Assembly (NCBI RefSeq): GCF_011421635.1 | Contig: NZ_WTLI01000002.1 | Location: forward strand, 347 to 64,346 | Direction: 5' to 3' | From: Paenibacillus turpanensis | Lineage (GTDB): Bacteria; Bacillota; Bacilli; Paenibacillales; YIM-B00363 | Length of the DNA: 64,000 bases | Shown here: piece by piece, positions 62,262-64,000 of the stretch | Numbering within the stretch: the stretch's first letter is position 1 | Layout of the letters: each line of letters opens with the position of its first letter | Made by a program: the position numbers and the translations under genes | Notes under the pieces: model-generated | What the model was told of the DNA's origin: nothing | The model's input: only the letters and a program-made list of their open reading frames with translations | Databases searched by the model: none

Positions 62262-64000
62262 ATGAAGAGATGGGGTGCTGTCGCTGTTTTGGCTCTAGGT
62301 TACTTTGTCTTCTGCTGGGCGATCATCGCGCATGCGACCAACCGGCCGTTTTTGCCGGATATTCCGCTGCCGTTTACCGGCCAGCCTGCAGCGGTTCAAG
62401 CCGCGACAGGAGAGCTTCCGGTCGTCGGCTCAGAGCGGAACCTGAAGTCCTTGCTTAAACCTTTTACACAACGCGCGCACAAATTCGAGGAAGGCGCCGC
62501 TGAAGCAGCACCCGCTGCCGGCAGCAATACGGCCGCGGTTAGCGATACGCACGTTGATGCGACATCATCGGCAAAAACAGCCTCGGCCAGCGACTATTCC
62601 GGAACCAATGTTCAAGTGCAGGGGGTAGACGAAGCCGACCTGGTAAAAACCGACGGAACCTACATTTATCAGGTGAACCGGCAGCGCGTCATGATTGTCC
62701 AAGCGAATCCTGCCGACAGCATGAAGGTAGCGGGAAAGGTTGACTTCTCGATGTCCGGATTCACTCCAAACGAGCTATTCCTTGACGGTCAAACGCTTGT
62801 GGTCATCGGCACGGAAGCAAACCGCGCTGCAGGGGTGCGGGCCCTTGTATACGATATCACGGACAAACAAGCGCCGAAGCAAACGAAGCAGGTATTTCTT
62901 GAAGGCCAGTACGTTTCCGCGCGTAAAACCGGTACCGCCGTCTACTTGGTGGCTAACAAGCGAATCGATCCGAAGCGCCCGGAACCGGCGCATTACAGCG
63001 ATTCCGCCTCCAAGGATAACGCTACCGTGAGTTGGGAGGATACACGATATTTCCCGGAGGCCATCGAACCGAATCTAATCGTCGTCGGCGCTTTCCGGAC
63101 GGACCGGCCCAGCGAGCCTGCTGCCGTATCCGCCTATGTAGGTTCGGGAAAGAGCATTTACGCGTCGGAAAAGCATCTGTATGTAGCAGCCGATCCTCGG
63201 CGTCATGCCGACGAAACCCATCTGTATAAATTTGATCTTTTAAATGGAATGGTCGGCTATGAAGGGACCGCCACCGTTCCTGGAGCGATCTTAAATCAGT
63301 TTTCCATGGATGAGCATATGGGCTATTTTCGTATCGCAACAACAAGGCAAAATGTGCGAAGCGGCAGTAAGCTTGTGTCCACAAACAATCTTTACATTTT
63401 AAACGACAAGCTTGAATCGGTCGGTAAAATCGAGGACATTGCTCCAGGCGAACGCATTTATTCCGTACGCTTCATGGGCAAGCGGGCCTATATGGTTACG
63501 TTCCGCACCGTCGATCCCCTGTTTGTCATTGATGTAGAAAAACCGGAGGCGCCGACTATCCTCGGATATTTGAAAATCCCCGGCTACAGCGATTACCTGC
63601 ATCCGTATGACGAAAACCATATTATTGGCTTCGGTAAGGATACGGTAGAAATCGGACCATACGGCCAGCCGGCAAAAGCCCCCGAACAGGCGACTACCGC
63701 ACTGTATCAAGGCATGAAGCTCGCCCTATTCGATGTTAGCGATGTATCAAAACCGATCGAGAAATTTAAGGAGAACATCGGTGATCGCGGAACAGAATCC
63801 GAGCTTCTGCGGAATCATAAGGCACTGCTTTTTTCCCGTGACAAAGAGCTGCTCGCCTTCCCGGTCACTTTAATGGAGGCTCCAATCCAGCCGGACGGAT
63901 CGAAAAATGCGGCGGAATACGGTACATTCACCTACCAAGGGGCTTATATATACCGCCTAAATGTAGAACAGGGCTTCCAGCTGCGCGGCCGGATCAGCCA
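62262..64000 (+). CDS. Secreted beta-propeller domain protein (partial, cut by window end)
   Basis: Open to the right edge; 579 codons are visible with no stop. The protein begins MKRWGAVAVLALGYFVFCW, a membrane anchor or signal, then an Ala-rich linker (about residues 85-115). It continues with the signature YSGTNVQVQGVDEADLVKTD, characteristic of the bacterial beta-propeller family PF09826. Repeated blades follow, with patterns such as DGQTLVVIG, GKSIYASEKHLYVAADP and ENHIIGFGKDTVEIG. GGGGGGCG precedes the ATG. The function is unknown. The ECF-type promoter upstream suggests control by the envelope-stress sigma factor. Confidence 0.85.
   Translation, partial: MKRWGAVAVLALGYFVFCWAIIAHATNRPFLPDIPLPFTGQPAAVQAATGELPVVGSERNLKSLLKPFTQRAHKFEEGAAEAAPAAGSNTAAVSDTHVDATSSAKTASASDYSGTNVQVQGVDEADLVKTDGTYIYQVNRQRVMIVQANPADSMKVAGKVDFSMSGFTPNELFLDGQTLVVIGTEANRAAGVRALVYDITDKQAPKQTKQVFLEGQYVSARKTGTAVYLVANKRIDPKRPEPAHYSDSASKDNATVSWEDTRYFPEAIEPNLIVVGAFRTDRPSEPAAVSAYVGSGKSIYASEKHLYVAADPRRHADETHLYKFDLLNGMVGYEGTATVPGAILNQFSMDEHMGYFRIATTRQNVRSGSKLVSTNNLYILNDKLESVGKIEDIAPGERIYSVRFMGKRAYMVTFRTVDPLFVIDVEKPEAPTILGYLKIPGYSDYLHPYDENHIIGFGKDTVEIGPYGQPAKAPEQATTALYQGMKLALFDVSDVSKPIEKFKENIGDRGTESELLRNHKALLFSRDKELLAFPVTLMEAPIQPDGSKNAAEYGTFTYQGAYIYRLNVEQGFQLRGRIS

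Noticed and set aside
1-64000. CRISPR arrays, tRNA or rRNA genes, insertion sequences, prophage genes
   Set aside because: No regularly spaced repeats, no tRNA-like cloverleaf or rRNA segments, and no transposase, integrase or phage structural proteins were recognised on either strand.

Overview
The window looks like chromosomal DNA of an endospore-forming, low-to-mid GC Firmicute, most likely a Paenibacillus relative. The evidence is a dense set of sporulation genes (spoIIP, gpr, a yqxA-like gene, a yfhD-like gene), the ComE competence locus, a leuS T-box leader, a perfect CIRCE operator before hrcA, S-layer homology (SLH) proteins, strong AGGAGG ribosome binding sites and several TTG/GTG starts. 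Almost everything reads on the minus strand. The gene order is the conserved B. subtilis block yqeG-yqeH-aroE-yhbY-nadD-yqeK-rsfS-yqeM / comER-comEA-comEB-comEC-holA-rpsT-gpr-spoIIP-yqxA-lepA-hemW-hrcA-grpE-dnaK-dnaJ-prmA-rsmE-mtaB, interrupted by lineage-specific insertions. No rRNA, tRNA, insertion sequence, phage or CRISPR array was found.

Layout, low to high coordinate. 1-4 kb: an RlmI-type rRNA methyltransferase with two unusual insertions, a Na/phosphate symporter, deoC and a Nudix hydrolase. 4-8 kb: mtaB, rsmE, a site-2-type membrane protease and prmA. 8-12 kb: an exported PepSY/YcdB-like protein with C-terminal SLH repeats, then a three-gene unit of small proteins (a YfhD-like peptide and two related proteins). 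12-18.6 kb: the HrcA/CIRCE heat-shock operon hrcA-chaperonin-grpE-dnaK-dnaJ, in which the extra gene encodes an archaeal-like (group III) chaperonin. 18.6-22 kb: a GNAT enzyme, hemW and lepA. 22-30 kb: a two-gene insertion encoding an SLH protein and a giant multidomain secreted protein, with an AT-rich stretch unlike its surroundings. 30-36 kb: the yqxA-like gene, spoIIP, a divergent amidase-deacetylase fusion gene, gpr, rpsT and holA. 36-38 kb: an ECF sigma factor and its zinc-finger anti-sigma. 38-44.5 kb: comEC, comEB, metY, comEA, comER. 44.5-51 kb: leuS with its T-box leader, a LysE exporter, an amino-acid permease and an orphan peptide-binding protein. 51-57.5 kb: the yqeM-to-yqeG ribosome/NAD/shikimate cluster. 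57.6-64 kb: a transglutaminase/DUF58/MoxR operon and, divergently, a beta-propeller protein that runs off the window.

The most interesting points are these. (1) An Amidase_3 (CwlD-like) domain and a NodB deacetylase domain, the two activities that together make spore-cortex muramic-delta-lactam, are fused in one exported protein placed between spoIIP and gpr. (2) A group III chaperonin sits inside the HrcA regulon. (3) The ECF sigma operon and the distant beta-propeller gene share the same promoter architecture (TGNAAC-N17-CGTCTA), with a weaker version before the PepSY-SLH gene, which suggests a cell-envelope regulon. (4) The SLH plus giant-protein cassette is inserted between yqxA and lepA. 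(5) A terminator hairpin carries the -35 box of the hrcA promoter in its loop.
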